A stretch of DNA of 64,000 nt from Roseovarius sp. A-2 (GTDB lineage: Bacteria; Pseudomonadota; Alphaproteobacteria; Rhodobacterales; Rhodobacteraceae), in the NCBI RefSeq assembly GCF_002072155.1, contig NZ_BDIY01000001.1:434001-498000 (forward strand). Direction: 5' to 3'. The notes beneath the pieces are model-generated. The model was given only the letters and a program-made list of their open reading frames with translations, did not search any database and was not told the DNA's origin. Of the stretch, positions 8,878-18,197 are shown piece after piece. A program made the translations under genes and the position numbers. Each line of letters starts with the position of its first letter. Within the stretch, counting starts at the first letter, position 1.

Positions 8878-10131
8878 ATGTTTCAGGTATTGTCGGGGGC
8901 TTGGGCGCTGCTCCTGGGCATGATGCTGCTGCAGGTCGGCAATGGCATGCAGGGCACGCTTCTGGGTATCCGGGGGGAACTCGAGGGGTTTTCGACCCTG
9001 GAGATGTCAATCGTGATGTCGTCCTATTTCCTCGGTTTCCTCTTCGGATCGCGTTTGGCCCCCGAGATGATCCGCCGAGTCGGGCATGTGCGGGTCTTTG
9101 CGGCGCTCGGCTCGATGATCTCGGCTGTGTTGATCCTCTATCCCACGGTGACCGAGCCCTGGGCCTGGTCGGTGGGCCGGGTGGTGATCGGCTTCTGCTT
9201 TTCCGGCGTTTACGTGACGGCGGAAAGCTGGCTCAACAATTCGGCGTCCAATGCGACCCGCGGCAAGGCGCTGTCGCTCTACATGATGGTGCAGATGGTC
9301 GGCATCGTCTCGGCGCAGGCGATCATGGTGCTGGCTGATCCGTCCGGCTATGTGCTCTTCGTGATCCCGTCAGTTCTGGTCTCATTGGCCTTCGCGCCGA
9401 TCCTGCTCTCGGTCAGCCCGACGCCCGCCTTTGACACGACCAAGCCGCTGTCGCTGCGGCAGATCATGAAGATCTCGCCCCTCGGCTGCGTCGGCATGCT
9501 GCTAACCGGCGGGGTTTTTGCCGCGCAATTTGGCATGGCAGCGGTCTACGGGGGCAAGGCGGGGCTGAGTGTTGGCGAGATTTCGACCTTCGTTGCGTCC
9601 TTCTACGTGGCGGCGGTGGTGGCGCAATATCCGCTTGGCTGGCTGTCGGACCGGATGGACCGGCGCAAGCTGATTGCCGCCGTGTCGCTCGTGAGCGGTC
9701 TGGGTGGCATGGTCGGCATGATGCTGGGCGACAATTTCTGGTTCCTTCTGCTCGCGGCGTTTATTGTCGGGGGGTCGTCGAATCCGCTCTATTCGCTGCT
9801 CATCGCCTATACCAACGATTTTCTGCAGCATGATGACATGGCGGCAGCCGCAGGCGGTATGGTCTTCATCAACGGGCTGGGCGCGATTGCCGGGCCGCTG
9901 ATGGTGGGCTGGATGATGGGCGTCATGGGGCCGGGGGGGTATTTCCTCTATATCTCCGTGCTGATGTTCGCGATGGTGGCCTATGCAATCTACCGCATGA
10001 CGCAGCGCGCCGCGCCGACGGTCTCTCAGACCGAGACCTACATGCCGGTATCGCCGTCATCGTCGCCAATGGCCGTCGGATTTGCGCAAGAAGCCGCCAT
10101 TGAGAGCGCACAGGAGGAGAATTCGTCGTGA
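8878..10131 (+). CDS. MFS transporter (YcaD-like)
   Basis: A 417-residue major facilitator protein with twelve predicted membrane segments and a hydrophilic tail of about 35 residues. GWLSDRMDRRKLI is the classic loop 2-3 style signature (G-x-x-x-D-R-x-x-R-R) in the second half, and RVVIGFCFSGVYVTAESWLN is typical of YcaD-like carriers. ACGGAGAGATACG precedes the ATG. The substrate cannot be told. It follows queA by 67 bases, so co-transcription is possible. Confidence 0.9.
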   Translation: MFQVLSGAWALLLGMMLLQVGNGMQGTLLGIRGELEGFSTLEMSIVMSSYFLGFLFGSRLAPEMIRRVGHVRVFAALGSMISAVLILYPTVTEPWAWSVGRVVIGFCFSGVYVTAESWLNNSASNATRGKALSLYMMVQMVGIVSAQAIMVLADPSGYVLFVIPSVLVSLAFAPILLSVSPTPAFDTTKPLSLRQIMKISPLGCVGMLLTGGVFAAQFGMAAVYGGKAGLSVGEISTFVASFYVAAVVAQYPLGWLSDRMDRRKLIAAVSLVSGLGGMVGMMLGDNFWFLLLAAFIVGGSSNPLYSLLIAYTNDFLQHDDMAAAAGGMVFINGLGAIAGPLMVGWMMGVMGPGGYFLYISVLMFAMVAYAIYRMTQRAAPTVSQTETYMPVSPSSSPMAVGFAQEAAIESAQEENSS

Positions 10132-10233
10132 TTTGCTATATTTATGTCCCGGTTGAAGTATTATTTTACTGTGAAACGTCGGTTAAAAAGCGTTAACTTT
10201 ATATTACCGTCATAGGGGAATGAGGAGAGTCCT

Positions 10234-10812
10234 ATGGTTTCGCCCGAAGAAGTGCTTGGGTTCTGGTTGGACGAGGTCGGACCGCAAGGGTGGTACAAGG
10301 CGTCCGACACGCTGGATGACACGATCCGCGAAAGGTTCCTGGCCGGATGGGAGAACGCGCGCGCCGGTGCCTATAGTCTCTGGCTCACATATCCGGCCGG
10401 CACGCTGGCCTATATCATCCTGACCGATCAGTTCCCGCGTAATATGTTTCGCCATGATCCCCGGGCCTTTGCAACCGATAAGGCCGGGCTCGCAGCGGCC
10501 AAGGTGGCGATCAACCGGGGTTGGGATCTCAAGATCGACGAGCCGGCAAGACAGTTCTTCTATCTGCCCTTGATGCATTCCGAAAACCTGTGCGATCAGG
10601 AACGCTGCGTGCGACTGATCTGCGAGCGGATGCCCGAGCACGGCCCCGAAAACCTGACCCATGCGCGAGCGCATCGCGAGGTGATCCGCCAGTTCGGACG
10701 TTTCCCCTATCGCAATGCGGCACTGGCGCGTCCCTCAACCGCGCTGGAGCGCGCCTTTGAGGCTGAAGGCGGATACGGGGCCACATTGCGGCAGTTGATG
10801 GCGGCGGCCTGA
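10234..10812 (+). CDS. DUF924 family protein
   Basis: A 192-residue protein matching DUF924 throughout: it begins with EEVLGFWLDEVG and carries YIILTDQFPRNMFR, FYLPLMHSE and HREVIRQFGRFPYRN. The fold is predicted all-helical and TPR-like; the function is unknown although the family is widespread in proteobacteria. GAGGAGAG sits eight bases before the ATG. The preceding 100 bases are AT-rich and contain an inverted repeat (GTTAA-N6-TTAAC, 10182-10197), so it probably has its own promoter. A hairpin terminator follows. Confidence 0.88.
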   Translation: MVSPEEVLGFWLDEVGPQGWYKASDTLDDTIRERFLAGWENARAGAYSLWLTYPAGTLAYIILTDQFPRNMFRHDPRAFATDKAGLAAAKVAINRGWDLKIDEPARQFFYLPLMHSENLCDQERCVRLICERMPEHGPENLTHARAHREVIRQFGRFPYRNAALARPSTALERAFEAEGGYGATLRQLMAAA

Positions 10813-10840
10813 AACGATCTTTAAGCAAGGGAAAACAGGG

Positions 10841-10873
10841 GCCTGCCGGGCGTTTAGGCAACCGGCAGGCTTT
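10841..10873 (+). terminator. Terminator after the DUF924 gene
   Basis: GCCTGCCGG and CCGGCAGGC form a perfect nine-pair stem around a twelve-base loop, followed by TTT. It starts 29 bases after the DUF924 stop and separates it from lpd. Confidence 0.7.
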
Positions 10874-10897
10874 GCTGCGTTGTGATCGTTCAGGAAA

Positions 10898-10915
10898 TAG
10901 TTTAATATCAAACTA
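10898..10915. promoter_or_regulatory. 18-bp palindrome in the lpd promoter region
   Basis: TAGTTTAATATCAAACTA has six-base arms (TAGTTT/AAACTA) around AATATC and ends 21 bases before the lpd start codon. The form suits a dimeric winged-helix (MarR-type) repressor. No candidate regulator gene is adjacent. Confidence 0.45.
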
Positions 10916-10936
10916 AATCTGCAAGCGGAGGGCCAG

Positions 10937-12331
10937 ATGGCGTCGAACAGCTATGACATGATCGTGATCGGGGCGGGGCCGGGCGGCTATGTCGCCGCGA
11001 TCCGGGGCGCGCAACTGGGCCTTAATGTGGCCATTGTCGAGCGCGAGCATATGGGCGGCATCTGCCTCAACTGGGGCTGTATCCCGACCAAGGCGATGCT
11101 GCGTTCGTCCGAGGTATTCCACCTGATGCACCGCGCCAAAGAATTCGGGCTCAAGGCCGAGGGAATCGGCTATGATCTCGACGCGGTGGTGAAACGCTCG
11201 CGCGGGGTGGCCAAGCAGCTGAGCAGCGGCGTCGCGCACCTGATGAAGAAGAACAAGATCACCGTGGTGATGGGCGAGGCGACACTGCCTGCCAAGGGCA
11301 AGGTCAGCGTCAAGACCGACAAGGGCACCGAGGAGCTGAGCGCGAAGAATATCGTGCTTGCCACCGGCGCACGAGCACGCGAATTGCCAGGGCTCGAGGC
11401 CGATGGCGAGCGCGTCTGGACCTACAAGCACGCGCTGGTTCCTCCGCATATGCCGAAAAAGCTGCTGGTCATCGGCTCGGGCGCCATCGGCATTGAATTT
11501 GCCAGCTTCTACAATACGCTCGGGGCTGACACGACCGTGGTCGAGGTAATGGACCGCATCCTGCCCGTCGAGGATGCCGAGATCTCCGCCTTCGCCAAAA
11601 AGTCCTTTGAAAAGCAGAAGATGAAGATCAAGGTCAAGGCCATGGTCAAGCAGCTGGACCGCGCCAAGGACAAGGTAACTGCGCATATAAAGATCGATGG
11701 CAAGGTCGAGAAGCACGAGTTCGACTCGGTCATTTCTGCCGTGGGGATCGTCGCCAATACAGAAGGCCTGGGGCTCGAGAAGCTGGGCGCGAAGATCGAG
11801 AAGTCCTTTGTCGTGACCGATGCCTTCTGCCGCAGCGGTGTCGAAGGGCTATACGTGATCGGCGATGCCACCAACGGACCGTGGCTCGCGCACAAGGCCA
11901 GCCATGAGGGCGTGATGGTGGCTGAGCTGATCGCGGGAGGGCATCCGCATGCGGTCGAGCCCGACAGCATCGCAGGCTGCACCTATTGCCACCCGCAGGT
12001 CGCCAGCGTCGGCCTGACCGAGGCGCAGGCCAAGGACAAGGGTTACAAGATCAAGGTTGGGCGCTTCCCCTTCATCGGCAATGGCAAGGCGATTGCAATG
12101 GGTGAAGCCGAGGGCATGATCAAGACTGTCTTCGACGACAAGACCGGCGAGCTGTTGGGCGCGCACATGATCGGGGCCGAGGTGACTGAGCTTATTCAAG
12201 GCTATGTTGTGGGCCGCCAGTTGGAGACCACCGAAGAGGAATTGATGCACGCCGTCTTCCCGCATCCCACGCTCAGCGAGATGATGCATGAAAGCGTGCT
12301 CGACGCCTATGACCGGGTGATCCATATCTGA
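10937..12331 (+). CDS. lpd: Dihydrolipoyl dehydrogenase (E3)
   Basis: A 464-residue flavoprotein disulfide reductase that reoxidises dihydrolipoamide in 2-oxo acid dehydrogenase complexes or the glycine cleavage system. The FAD site is GAGPGGY (12-18), the redox-active disulfide is C43/C48 in GGICLNWGCIPTKAM, the NAD-binding segment is GSGAIGIEFASFY, and the C-terminal dimer motif with catalytic His-Glu is HAVFPHPTLSEMMHE. No E1 or E2 gene is beside it, so which complex it serves is open. A palindromic operator candidate lies directly upstream and GCGGAGGG serves as ribosome site. Confidence 0.96.
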   Translation: MASNSYDMIVIGAGPGGYVAAIRGAQLGLNVAIVEREHMGGICLNWGCIPTKAMLRSSEVFHLMHRAKEFGLKAEGIGYDLDAVVKRSRGVAKQLSSGVAHLMKKNKITVVMGEATLPAKGKVSVKTDKGTEELSAKNIVLATGARARELPGLEADGERVWTYKHALVPPHMPKKLLVIGSGAIGIEFASFYNTLGADTTVVEVMDRILPVEDAEISAFAKKSFEKQKMKIKVKAMVKQLDRAKDKVTAHIKIDGKVEKHEFDSVISAVGIVANTEGLGLEKLGAKIEKSFVVTDAFCRSGVEGLYVIGDATNGPWLAHKASHEGVMVAELIAGGHPHAVEPDSIAGCTYCHPQVASVGLTEAQAKDKGYKIKVGRFPFIGNGKAIAMGEAEGMIKTVFDDKTGELLGAHMIGAEVTELIQGYVVGRQLETTEEELMHAVFPHPTLSEMMHESVLDAYDRVIHI

Positions 12332-12427
12332 GCGGCGCAGGCCGTTCCATCCGGGCAGGGGAGTGGGCCAAGGCTTGCGCCCCTTGTCCTTGCGATGCAG
12401 TGTAGGCACGCAAGCAGGGGGAGCCGT

Positions 12428-12985
12428 GTGGCCAGTCTCAACCGGATCGTGATGCAGCAGGTCTCGCGCCGGTGGCTTCGGGCGCTCAACCTCGAAGAGA
12501 TGGATGCCGCCGAGATTTCTGGCAAATACGGGCGTCGCTACAGCTTTCGCAGCTACACTCGATTTCGTTACCCGAAATACGACATCTGCAACGGGCCCTA
12601 TACCGGCGAGGATGCGGCGGTGCTGCAATTCGACATCATCCTCGCCAATCAGGTCTGGGAACATCTCGACCGGCCCTACGCGGCCACCCGCCATGTGCGT
12701 GAGATGCTGCGACCCGATGGCTGGTTCTGGCTGGCGGTGCCGTTCTATATTCCCTATCACGGCGACCCGGTCGATTGTTCACGGTGGAGTGCGCGGGGAC
12801 TGAAGAACCTGCTGATCGAAGCCGGATTCGACGAGGATCGGATCACCGTGCGGCAATGGGGCAATCGCGCCGCCGCCGCGCGCAATCTTGAGCCGGAGTG
12901 GCCCCCGGCGCATGATTCCGAGACCGACGATCTTACCAACGATCCGCAGTTCCCGATCTGCTCTTGGGCCTTGGCGCAGAAATAG
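12428..12985 (+). CDS. SAM-dependent methyltransferase, small class I
   Basis: About 185 residues. FDIILANQVWEHLDRPY is motif II/III of class I methyltransferases with the Glu-His of methionine-biosynthesis-like (MetW/UbiG type) enzymes. MLRPDGWFWLAVPFYI is the post-III motif. The usual glycine-rich motif I is replaced by AAEISGKYGRRYSFRSY. GTG at 12428 is chosen because AGGGGGA lies six bases before it; an ATG eleven codons upstream lacks such a site. The substrate is unknown. It sits alone between lpd and uvrA. Confidence 0.75.
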   Translation: MASLNRIVMQQVSRRWLRALNLEEMDAAEISGKYGRRYSFRSYTRFRYPKYDICNGPYTGEDAAVLQFDIILANQVWEHLDRPYAATRHVREMLRPDGWFWLAVPFYIPYHGDPVDCSRWSARGLKNLLIEAGFDEDRITVRQWGNRAAAARNLEPEWPPAHDSETDDLTNDPQFPICSWALAQK

Positions 12986-13084
12986 GTTTGGCTGTTCAGC
13001 GCCCGTCATCCTAGGGCCTGTTTCGAGGATCTCTGGCCGCGTTGAGCCCCCACTGTCGCGTGGATGAGGATGAACAGGTGTAGC

Positions 13085-13099
13085 GTTCACGATATGTTC
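13085..13099 (+). promoter_or_regulatory. LexA (SOS) box of uvrA
   Basis: GTTCACGATATGTTC is an exact GTTC-N7-GTTC direct repeat, the LexA site of alphaproteobacteria (E. coli uses a different palindrome). It lies 65 bases before the uvrA start codon, the expected place for repression. uvrA is a standard SOS target. Confidence 0.85.
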
Positions 13100-13164
13100 A
13101 CAATTTCGGCTTGGACGACTCGCAGCACTCCTCTATGTCATGGACGGTGGCAAGGGGGCTCAGA

Positions 13165-16023
13165 ATGGCCGATCTGAAGTTTATCGAGGTGCGCGGCGCG
13201 CGTGAGCATAACCTCAAGAATATCGACGTGGACATTCCACGCGACCAACTGGTTGTGATCACCGGGCTTTCCGGCTCGGGCAAGTCGTCGCTCGCCTTCG
13301 ACACGATCTATGCCGAAGGGCAGCGGCGTTATGTCGAATCGCTCAGCGCCTATGCGCGGCAATTCCTCGACATGATGGAAAAGCCGGATGTGGATCATAT
13401 CAGCGGGCTCAGCCCGGCGATTTCCATCGAGCAGAAGACCACAAGCAAGAACCCACGCTCGACCGTTGGCACGGTGACCGAGATTTACGATTACATGCGG
13501 CTGCTCTTTGCCCGCGTCGGCACGCCCTATTCCCCGGCCACCGGCCTGCCCATCGAGGCGCAGCAGGTGCAGGATATGGTGGATCGCGTGATGGCGATGG
13601 AGGAGGGCACGCGTGCCTATCTGCTGGCCCCCATCGTGCGCGACCGCAAGGGCGAGTATCGCAAGGAATTTCTGGAACTGCGCAAGTCGGGTTTTCAGCG
13701 GGTCAAGGTGGATGGGGAGTTTTACGAGCTCGATGAGCCGCCCACGCTCGACAAGAAATTCCGCCATGATATCGACGTGGTGGTTGATCGTCTGGTCGTC
13801 AAGGAGGGGCTGGAGACGCGGCTCGCCGACAGTCTGCGCACCGCGCTTGATCTGGCCGATGGAATCGCGGTGCTGGAGACCGCCCCGCGCGAGGGCGAGC
13901 CGGAGCGGATGACCTTCTCCGAGAAATTCGCCTGCCCGGTCAGCGGCTTTACCATCCCCGAGATCGAGCCGCGGCTGTTTTCCTTCAACGCGCCCTTCGG
14001 GGCCTGTCCTGATTGTGATGGGCTGGGGATGGAGCTGTTTTTCGATGAAAAGCTGGTGGTGCCGGACGAGGCGCTGCGCATCAGCGACGGGGCCATCGCG
14101 CCCTGGCGCAAGGGCAAGAGCCCCTATTTCACGCAGACCATCAATGCCATCGCAAAGCATTACGAGTTTGACAAGGCGACCCCGTGGCGCGACCTGCCCG
14201 CCCATGTGAAACAGGTGTTCCTGCATGGCTCGGGCGAGGAGGAAATTCCGTTCCGCTATGACGAGGGCGGCCGCGTCTATCAGGTCAGTCGCGTGTTCGA
14301 AGGGGTGATCCCCAACATGGAGCGGCGCTATCGCGAGACGGATTCGAATTGGATCCGCGAGGAATTCGAACGCTACCAGAACAACCGCCCCTGCGGGACC
14401 TGCGGTGGTTACCGGCTGCGGGAAGAGGCGTTGGCGGTACGCATTGCCGATCTGCATGTCGGGCATGTGGTGCAGATGTCGATCCGTGAGGCCTATGACT
14501 GGTGCGAGACGGTGCCGGAACACCTCGGGAAACAGAAGAACGAGATTGCCAGCGCGATCCTCAAGGAGATCCGCGAGCGGCTCGGCTTTCTCAACAATGT
14601 GGGCCTCGATTATCTGACGCTCAGCCGCAACGCCGGCACGCTGTCGGGGGGCGAGAGCCAGCGGATCAGGCTGGCGAGCCAGATCGGGTCGGGCCTCACG
14701 GGCGTGCTCTATGTGTTGGATGAGCCCTCGATCGGGCTGCATCAGCGCGACAACGGGCGGCTCTTGCAGACGCTGCGCAACCTGCGCGATCAGGGCAATA
14801 CGGTGATCGTGGTTGAACACGACGAGGAGGCCATTCGCACCGCCGATTACGTCTTTGATATCGGCCCCGGCGCGGGGGTGCATGGCGGTCAGGTGGTCAG
14901 CCATGGCACGCCGGATCGTGTCGCGGCAGACCCGGCCTCGATCACTGGTCAATATCTCACGGGCACACGCGAGATTGCGGTTCCGCCGAAGCGCCGCAAG
15001 GGCAACAAAAAGAAACTCACCGTGGTCAAGGCCAGTGGCAACAACCTGCAAGATGTCACTGCAGAATTCCCGCTTGGCAAGTTCGTCTGCGTGACGGGCG
15101 TGTCGGGCGGGGGCAAATCGACGCTGACCATCGAGACGCTGTTCAAGACCGCCTCGATGCGTTTGAACGGCGCGCGCCAGGTGCCCGCGCCCTGCGAGAC
15201 GATCAAGGGGCTGGAACACCTCGACAAGGTGATCGACATCGACCAGCGGCCCATCGGGCGCACGCCGCGCAGTAATCCCGCGACCTATACCGGGGCCTTC
15301 ACCCCCATTCGCGACTGGTTTTCCGGGCTGCCGGAGGCCAAGGCGCGCGGCTACAAGCCGGGGCGGTTTTCGTTCAACGTCAAGGGCGGGCGCTGCGAGG
15401 CGTGCCAGGGCGACGGCGTGATCAAGATCGAGATGCATTTCCTGCCCGATGTCTACGTGGAATGCGAGACCTGCAAGGGCGCGCGCTACAACCGCGAAAC
15501 GCTTGAAATCCGTTTCAAGGGCAAGAGCATAGCCGACGTTCTTGATATGACCGTTGAAGAGGCGCAGGAGTTTTTCAAGGCGGTGCCGTCGATCCGCGAG
15601 AAGATGGATGCGCTGATGCGTGTGGGCCTTGGCTATATCAAGGTGGGCCAGCAGGCGACAACGCTGTCGGGTGGGGAGGCGCAGCGGGTGAAGCTGTCAA
15701 AGGAACTCGCCAAACGCTCTACGGGCCGCACGCTCTATATTCTCGACGAGCCGACCACGGGGCTGCATTTCGAGGACGTGAAAAAGCTCTTGGAGGTGCT
15801 GCACGAATTGGTGGAGGCTGGCAATACCGTGGTGGTGATCGAGCACAATCTCGACGTCATCAAGACCGCCGACCACATCATAGACATCGGCCCCGAGGGC
15901 GGCGATGGCGGCGGCGAGATCGTCGCCGTGGGCACGCCCGAACAGGTGGCGGAGGAGGCGCGCAGCCATACAGGGCGTTATCTCAAGGAGATGTTGAACG
16001 CGCGGCGCGTGGCGGCGGAATAG
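13165..16023 (+). CDS. uvrA: Excinuclease ABC subunit A
   Basis: A 952-residue DNA damage sensor of nucleotide excision repair, an ABC ATPase dimer that loads UvrB. Two complete ATPase modules are visible: GLSGSGKS (34-41) with LSGGESQRI, and GVSGGGKST with LSGGEAQRV. There are two zinc modules (CPDCDGLG region, CGTCGGYR, and CEACQGDG with [10 protein letters not shown]). The ATG at 13165 follows AAGGGGGC and gives the usual family N-terminus [18 protein letters not shown]; a longer frame start at 13111 is not needed. A LexA box lies upstream. Confidence 0.98.
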   Translation: MADLKFIEVRGAREHNLKNIDVDIPRDQLVVITGLSGSGKSSLAFDTIYAEGQRRYVESLSAYARQFLDMMEKPDVDHISGLSPAISIEQKTTSKNPRSTVGTVTEIYDYMRLLFARVGTPYSPATGLPIEAQQVQDMVDRVMAMEEGTRAYLLAPIVRDRKGEYRKEFLELRKSGFQRVKVDGEFYELDEPPTLDKKFRHDIDVVVDRLVVKEGLETRLADSLRTALDLADGIAVLETAPREGEPERMTFSEKFACPVSGFTIPEIEPRLFSFNAPFGACPDCDGLGMELFFDEKLVVPDEALRISDGAIAPWRKGKSPYFTQTINAIAKHYEFDKATPWRDLPAHVKQVFLHGSGEEEIPFRYDEGGRVYQVSRVFEGVIPNMERRYRETDSNWIREEFERYQNNRPCGTCGGYRLREEALAVRIADLHVGHVVQMSIREAYDWCETVPEHLGKQKNEIASAILKEIRERLGFLNNVGLDYLTLSRNAGTLSGGESQRIRLASQIGSGLTGVLYVLDEPSIGLHQRDNGRLLQTLRNLRDQGNTVIVVEHDEEAIRTADYVFDIGPGAGVHGGQVVSHGTPDRVAADPASITGQYLTGTREIAVPPKRRKGNKKKLTVVKASGNNLQDVTAEFPLGKFVCVTGVSGGGKSTLTIETLFKTASMRLNGARQVPAPCETIKGLEHLDKVIDIDQRPIGRTPRSNPATYTGAFTPIRDWFSGLPEAKARGYKPGRFSFNVKGGRCEACQGDGVIKIEMHFLPDVYVECETCKGARYNRETLEIRFKGKSIADVLDMTVEEAQEFFKAVPSIREKMDALMRVGLGYIKVGQQATTLSGGEAQRVKLSKELAKRSTGRTLYILDEPTTGLHFEDVKKLLEVLHELVEAGNTVVVIEHNLDVIKTADHIIDIGPEGGDGGGEIVAVGTPEQVAEEARSHTGRYLKEMLNARRVAAE

Positions 16024-16027
16024 TGTA

Positions 16028-17026
16028 ATGCGAGAGCTCGTGCGGTTCTGCGTGCGTGGCTTGGCGCTCGCGCTGCTGCTGGCCCTCGTGGTATGGATCG
16101 GGCTGAGCCTACATTTTCAGGTTTCGTCACCGCTGGTCTACCTGCTTTACCTCGCCATTGCGCTTTGGTGTCTCGTCGCGGCGCGCATGCTGCTTGGGGG
16201 GCAGTGGGGTCGTGTCTTGGGTCTGACCGTATTGGCGCTTGCGGGCTGGGCACTATGGTGGAGTGGCATCGAACCGCGTCAGGATCGTGACTGGATGGCA
16301 GAGGTGTCGCGCGGCGTGACGTCAGAGCCGACCGCGGACGGATTGGTCCGGCTCCGCAACATCCGGAACTTTCGCTGGTCCAGCCCGTCCGTGGCGGTCG
16401 AGGACTGGTACGATCTTGAGGTCGATCCACACCAGATCCGGTCGGTTGATATGATCATGTCGATCTGGAACAGTCCGGAGATCGCCCATACATTGGTCAG
16501 CTTCGGGTTCGCGGACGGGCGGCACATTGTCTTTTCCGGAGAAATCCGCAAGGAGAATGGCGAAGATTTCTCGGCCCTAGGCGGTTTTTTCAAGCGGTAT
16601 GAGCTGGTTTTGATTGCCGCCGATGAGCGTGATATCGTTCATCTGCGCACCGATGCTCGGGGGGAGGCGGTGTCGCTCTATCCTGTTGCGATGAGCGAGG
16701 CGCAGCGGATGGCTTTCTTTTTCGCGTTTCTAGATTACGCCAACGCGCTCGCGCAGGAGCCGCGCTGGTATCACACCATTTGGACCAATTGCACGACGAT
16801 GCCCTATCGGCTGGTGCGGCAGGTGTCTGAGGGGCTGGTGTTTGATCCCCGGATCGTCCTGTCGGGGCGCTTGCCGGGCTACTTGTATGATCTTCGCGTT
16901 CTACCGGGTGCAGGCACAGTACCGCTTGCAGTCCTCAAAGAGCGTGCACAAGTGCCACCCCGCGACGTGGCCAGAGTGACCAGCGTCGAGTATTCGCGGT
17001 TGTTGCGGCAGCGTTGGCGGGACTAG
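16028..17026 (+). CDS. DUF4105 domain membrane protein
   Basis: A 332-residue protein with three or four hydrophobic segments in the first 85 residues, followed by a DUF4105 domain (Lnb-type periplasmic domain). RWYHTIWTNCTTMPYRLVRQV carries the conserved Asn-Cys-Thr typical of this papain-like family; a peptidase or acyltransferase role is plausible but unproven. It begins four bases after the uvrA stop and may be read from the same transcript, although no repair role follows from that. Confidence 0.8.
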   Translation: MRELVRFCVRGLALALLLALVVWIGLSLHFQVSSPLVYLLYLAIALWCLVAARMLLGGQWGRVLGLTVLALAGWALWWSGIEPRQDRDWMAEVSRGVTSEPTADGLVRLRNIRNFRWSSPSVAVEDWYDLEVDPHQIRSVDMIMSIWNSPEIAHTLVSFGFADGRHIVFSGEIRKENGEDFSALGGFFKRYELVLIAADERDIVHLRTDARGEAVSLYPVAMSEAQRMAFFFAFLDYANALAQEPRWYHTIWTNCTTMPYRLVRQVSEGLVFDPRIVLSGRLPGYLYDLRVLPGAGTVPLAVLKERAQVPPRDVARVTSVEYSRLLRQRWRD

Positions 17027-17095
17027 GATGTCAGACACGCGCACGCCCGCCACGCCACCTCACGCCCGGTACCCGGATCGTGCGTATGCCCGCCG

Positions 17096-17299
17096 TTACT
17101 TCTTGAGCGGGCAGGTCGTGAGCCCGAAGATCGAATAGAGCGGGCAGGACGACATCAGCCCCGTAACCAGCGGAATGATGCCGATCAGGTAGAGCCAGCT
17201 ATAGGCCTCGTCGCGGTTGATGACAAAACCTGCCAGCAGGGCAAGGCCAAGGATGATGCGCAGGACGCGATCGATCGAGCCGACGTTTTTCTTGAGCAT
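17096..17299 (-). CDS. DUF2892 small membrane protein (YgaP C-terminal type)
   Basis: A 67-residue protein with two membrane helices. The family pattern KNVGSIDRVLRIILGLALL begins it and SSCPLYSIFGLTTCP ends it. The same module forms the membrane tail of the rhodanese YgaP, and stand-alone copies often go with sulfur or rhodanese genes. AAAGGTG precedes the ATG at 17299. A small hairpin (AGGGCCG/CGGCCCT, 17318-17335) lies just upstream in the leader. The neighbour upstream is a J-domain gene about 100 bases away. Confidence 0.88.
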   Translation of the reverse strand: MLKKNVGSIDRVLRIILGLALLAGFVINRDEAYSWLYLIGIIPLVTGLMSSCPLYSIFGLTTCPLKK

Positions 17300-17372
17300 G
17301 GAAGCACCTTTTGAGTAAGGGCCGGAATCGGCCCTGAAATTGCTCTTGCAGTGTTCCACGCCAGCCACCTTC

Positions 17373-17395
17373 GGTCTGTGATCTGGTCACAGACC
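17373..17395. repeat. Inverted repeat between J-domain and DUF2892 genes
   Basis: GGTCTGTGA and TCACAGACC are perfect nine-base complements with a five-base spacer, starting nine bases past the J-domain stop on the minus strand. No T tract follows, so it is either a weak terminator or an operator for the DUF2892 gene. Confidence 0.5.
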
Positions 17396-17403
17396 GCGAG
17401 TGC

Positions 17404-18027
17404 TCATTTGAAATTCCGGCTGTCCTTGATCTGATCCCACGCCCAGACCACCTGCTGCAGCTGCTCTTCCTGGCTGCGGTCGCCGCCGTTGATATCGGGG
17501 TGCAGCACCTTGATCAGCGACTTGTAGGCTCTGCGCAGCTCGGCCTTGGTCCAGGTGTCCTCGGCCTCGAGGATCTCGATGGCACGCCGCTCGGTCGGGG
17601 GCAGCTTGCGACCGCCGCCCTTCTTCTTGCCAGGATTCTGAGTGGCGTTGACACCCAGCACCTGATGCGGGTCCTCGATGCCCAGCCGTGCCCAGGCCCG
17701 CGCCTCGGGGTCGTTGAACCGCTTGGTTTCGCGTTCCCAGACCTTGTCCTTGGACAGCTGCGCGTTCAGCTCCGCCTCGGTGGTGCCGTCGAAGAAGTTC
17801 CACTTGAGGTTATATTCGCGCACATGCTGCTGGCAGAACCAGAAATAGTCGTCGAGAACGTCGGGGGCCTTGGGGGCGCGATATTTCCCGGGCTCGTTGC
17901 AGCCGTCGTGATCGCAGATGCGCGTCGAGGTTTCGGATGCGCCGGACATGCCGCGCCGCCCGCGCGGGTTCTTCTTCTTGGCCGAAGAGACCGACATATC
18001 GAAACCGAAAGGATCTGATTTGGACAT
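17404..18027 (-). CDS. J-domain protein with N-terminal zinc-binding region
   Basis: A 207-residue protein. Residues about 34-75 hold a Cys-rich segment (CDHDGCNEPG, then FCQQHVREYN) that looks like a zinc-binding knuckle. The C-terminal J-domain (about 145-205) has WTKAELRRAYKSL, the essential HPD (LIKVLHPDINGGD) and helix IV, so it should stimulate a DnaK ATPase. It lacks the G/F and CxxCxGxG regions of DnaJ and is a class III J-protein. AAGGTG lies six bases before the ATG. An AT-rich leader with an 18-bp palindrome precedes it. Confidence 0.9.
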   Translation of the reverse strand: MSKSDPFGFDMSVSSAKKKNPRGRRGMSGASETSTRICDHDGCNEPGKYRAPKAPDVLDDYFWFCQQHVREYNLKWNFFDGTTEAELNAQLSKDKVWERETKRFNDPEARAWARLGIEDPHQVLGVNATQNPGKKKGGGRKLPPTERRAIEILEAEDTWTKAELRRAYKSLIKVLHPDINGGDRSQEEQLQQVVWAWDQIKDSRNFK

Positions 18028-18119
18028 TGAGCACACCTTTGCGAGTCAGGACGCAGAGTGTATTCTAAAACGCAGCGAATTGAAGGGGGCAGGGTATTTT
18101 TTTTCCGGCATCGCGGCGG

Positions 18120-18197
18120 TTTCCCGCGCGCGGGAAATCTGTGTTTCAATCATCTAAAGCTCAGTATTCATTGAAATAATATCAATCTGTGTTTCAA
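18120..18197. repeat. Palindrome and 14-bp direct repeat upstream of the J-domain gene
   Basis: TTTCCCGCGCGCGGGAAA (18120-18137) is a perfect 18-bp palindrome. AATCTGTGTTTCAA occurs twice on the same strand, at 18136-18149 and 18184-18197, 48 bases apart; the second copy covers the DUF4177 stop codon. The segment lies between two minus-strand genes and could hold operators for the J-domain gene. Confidence 0.6.

Noticed and set aside
10183..10196. CtrA site before DUF924
   Set aside because: TTAA and TTAA are separated by six bases, not the seven of the CtrA consensus.
13138..15438. 766-residue antisense frame opposite uvrA, and similar long antisense frames opposite nrdJ (57335-59695), ppiD (49501-51630), the AsmA-like gene (4465-6015) and the hydrolase (60334-61881)
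   Set aside because: They mirror the codon structure of GC-rich genes, show no family motifs, and lie fully opposite well-recognised genes.
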